This document shows, piece after piece, positions 7,348 through 7,681 of a DNA stretch of 7,681 nucleotides. The stretch's first letter is position 1. Every line of letters begins with the position of its first letter. The translations under genes were made by a program, and so were the position numbers. A model generated the notes under the pieces. The model made no database searches. It was not told the DNA's origin and saw nothing but the letters and a program-made list of their open reading frames with translations. The stretch comes from Chloroflexota bacterium (GTDB lineage Bacteria; Chloroflexota; Anaerolineae; Promineifilales; Promineifilaceae): the NCBI GenBank assembly GCA_024223125.1, contig JAAEOP010000522.1, forward strand, positions 1 to 7,681, in the 5' to 3' direction.

Positions 7348-7359
7348 CTCAAGTCTCAC
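7321..7359 (-). CDS. Possible 12-codon leader peptide in front of the attenuator
   Basis: GTG at 7359-7357 followed by 11 codons (peptide MRLEQATTNAGG) and TAA at 7323-7321. GGGAGAG (7365-7371) puts a GGAG core 7 bases before the GTG, an ideal spacing. The reading frame crosses the whole first arm of the terminator stem and stops in its loop. A ribosome translating it would therefore block terminator folding and allow read-through to cas10. No run of one amino acid is seen, so the sensed signal, if any, is not evident. A 12-codon frame can arise by chance, so this remains a hypothesis. Confidence 0.28.
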   Translation of the reverse strand: MRLEQATTNAGG

Positions 7360-7402
7360 AATGACTCTCCCGGATGCTTTTCTTGAAAAAAGTTGGGTGG
7401 AA

Positions 7403-7415
7403 TTCAAATTTTGAA
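7403..7415. promoter_or_regulatory. Small dyad at the start of the leader, possible operator
   Basis: TTCAAA-T-TTTGAA, a 6-1-6 inverted repeat about 10 to 20 bases downstream of the predicted transcription start. The position suits a repressor site, but the sequence is A/T-rich and short, so chance occurrence is likely. Confidence 0.2.
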
Positions 7416-7430
7416 ATGTGGCGTGTAAAA

Positions 7431-7459
7431 ATGATAACAAAAGTTGCTAAAGTTGTCAA
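7431..7459 (-). promoter_or_regulatory. Predicted sigma70-type promoter of the cas operon leader
   Basis: On the minus strand: TTGACA (7459-7454, perfect -35), a 17-base spacer, and TATCAT (7436-7431, 5 of 6 matches to TATAAT). Transcription should start near 7424, giving a leader of about 307 bases before cas10. I found no comparably good minus-strand promoter between 7300 and 7118, so this is the best candidate for the operon. The spacer carries two copies of CAACTTT nine bases apart (7449-7455 and 7440-7446), and a third lies at 7389-7395. Confidence 0.6.
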
Positions 7460-7464
7460 TGGCC

Positions 7465-7610
7465 TTCTTGTTGCATTAGCGGAATGGAGTTTCAAATTCC
7501 TCATCAATAAGACATCCGGCCAGGTTATGCTTGCCACTCACTAACAAAAAACAGGGTTTTAGCCCCTTTTTGGGCCAAAATTGTAGTGGTCAAGGACATT
7601 TTGAACAGTA
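7465..7610. other. Intergenic stretch without recognisable gene
   Basis: No convincing coding frame, RNA gene or CRISPR repeat is seen here. Short open stretches on the minus strand (for example 7476-7589, about 37 codons with no good start) have no recognisable motif. A small AGGG/CCCT hairpin near 7533-7550 with neighbouring T-runs is too weak to call a terminator. Confidence 0.5.
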
Positions 7611-7615
7611 GCGTC

Positions 7616-7640
7616 ATGCCCGAATGTAGTTATCGGGCAT
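7616..7640. repeat. Hairpin repeat, probably a dispersed intergenic element
   Basis: Perfect 8-bp inverted repeat ATGCCCGA / TCGGGCAT around a 9-base loop, flanked as GCGTC...CCA. The outline (GTCAT-CCCG...CGGG-ATCCA) resembles the short palindromic repeats scattered between genes in many bacterial genomes. Copy number cannot be seen from one window. Confidence 0.5.
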
Positions 7641-7660
7641 CCATAATAGGCGTGCAAATG

Positions 7661-7681
7661 TGGATTCCCGCTAAAAGCGTG
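7661..7681. repeat. Start of a second, inverted hairpin repeat (cut by window)
   Basis: TGGATTCCCG (7661-7670) is the reverse complement of CGGGCATCCA (7634-7643) with one mismatch, and it is followed by CTAAAAGCG at the window edge. It looks like the first arm of a second palindromic element in opposite orientation, 17 bases after the first. The rest lies outside the window. Confidence 0.35.

Noticed and set aside
7349..7537. 62-codon minus-strand frame spanning the promoter
   Set aside because: It overlaps the predicted promoter, has no recognisable motif, and its composition looks like translated intergenic DNA.
7533..7550. Terminator-like AGGG/CCCT hairpin near T-runs
   Set aside because: A stem of only about 4 bp, too weak to call in either direction.
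7476..7589. Minus-strand open stretch of about 37 codons
   Set aside because: It has no ATG and no ribosome site in a sensible position, and the residue pattern is not recognised. It could be a gene remnant but cannot be supported.
7118..7681. CRISPR array or leader
   Set aside because: No 25-40 base direct repeat with regular spacing is present. The repeats here are inverted hairpins.

Overview
The window holds one leftward (minus-strand) operon: a type III-A CRISPR-Cas interference module in the order cas10(csm1)-csm2-csm3-csm4-csm5-cas6. About 560 bases of non-coding DNA lie upstream of cas10, at the right end. The first five genes are complete. cas6 runs off the left edge. Overlaps or gaps between genes are at most 11 bases, so the six genes are almost certainly co-transcribed and translationally coupled. 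No CRISPR repeats, cas1/cas2, or csm6/CARF-type effector lie in the window. The organism is bacterial. The style of the Cas proteins (Cas10 with KRLRARSFY, a cysteine-rich Cas6 of the 'LRG..GH' type) reminds me of Chloroflexota such as Anaerolineae, but that is an impression and not a demonstrated assignment.

How the genes work together: Cas6 (1-764) cuts pre-crRNA. Csm2, Csm3, Csm4 and Csm5 (775-4371) build the Csm filament on the crRNA, and Csm3 carries the target-RNA-cutting aspartate (D38). Cas10 (4361-7117) is the large subunit. Its GGDD cyclase motif is intact, so cyclic oligoadenylate synthesis is predicted. The usual last aspartate of its HD nuclease site appears to be a threonine. 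Csm5 carries an extra C-terminal domain of about 60 residues after a proline-rich linker, which looks like a small beta-barrel RNA-binding fold.

The region upstream of cas10 (7118-7460) is the most unusual part. A good sigma70-type minus-strand promoter (TTGACA-17-TATCAT, 7431-7459) would start a leader of about 307 nt. That leader contains a possible 12-codon leader peptide with its own Shine-Dalgarno. Its stop codon lies in the loop of a strong intrinsic terminator (7291-7347). A second terminator-like hairpin (7168-7196) lies closer to cas10. On the opposite strand, a promoter-like sequence (TTGACA-17-TACACT, 7181-7209) is followed at the expected distance by two hairpins and a T7 tract (7216-7278). 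This is the layout of a ~62-nt antisense RNA against the cas10 leader. A G-U pair in its first hairpin favours the plus strand as the RNA strand. Together these suggest attenuation and antisense control of a type III-A operon. This is inference from sequence only.

The right edge (7461-7681) has no recognisable gene. It holds a hairpin repeat (7616-7640) and the start of what looks like a second, oppositely oriented copy of a dispersed intergenic repeat.
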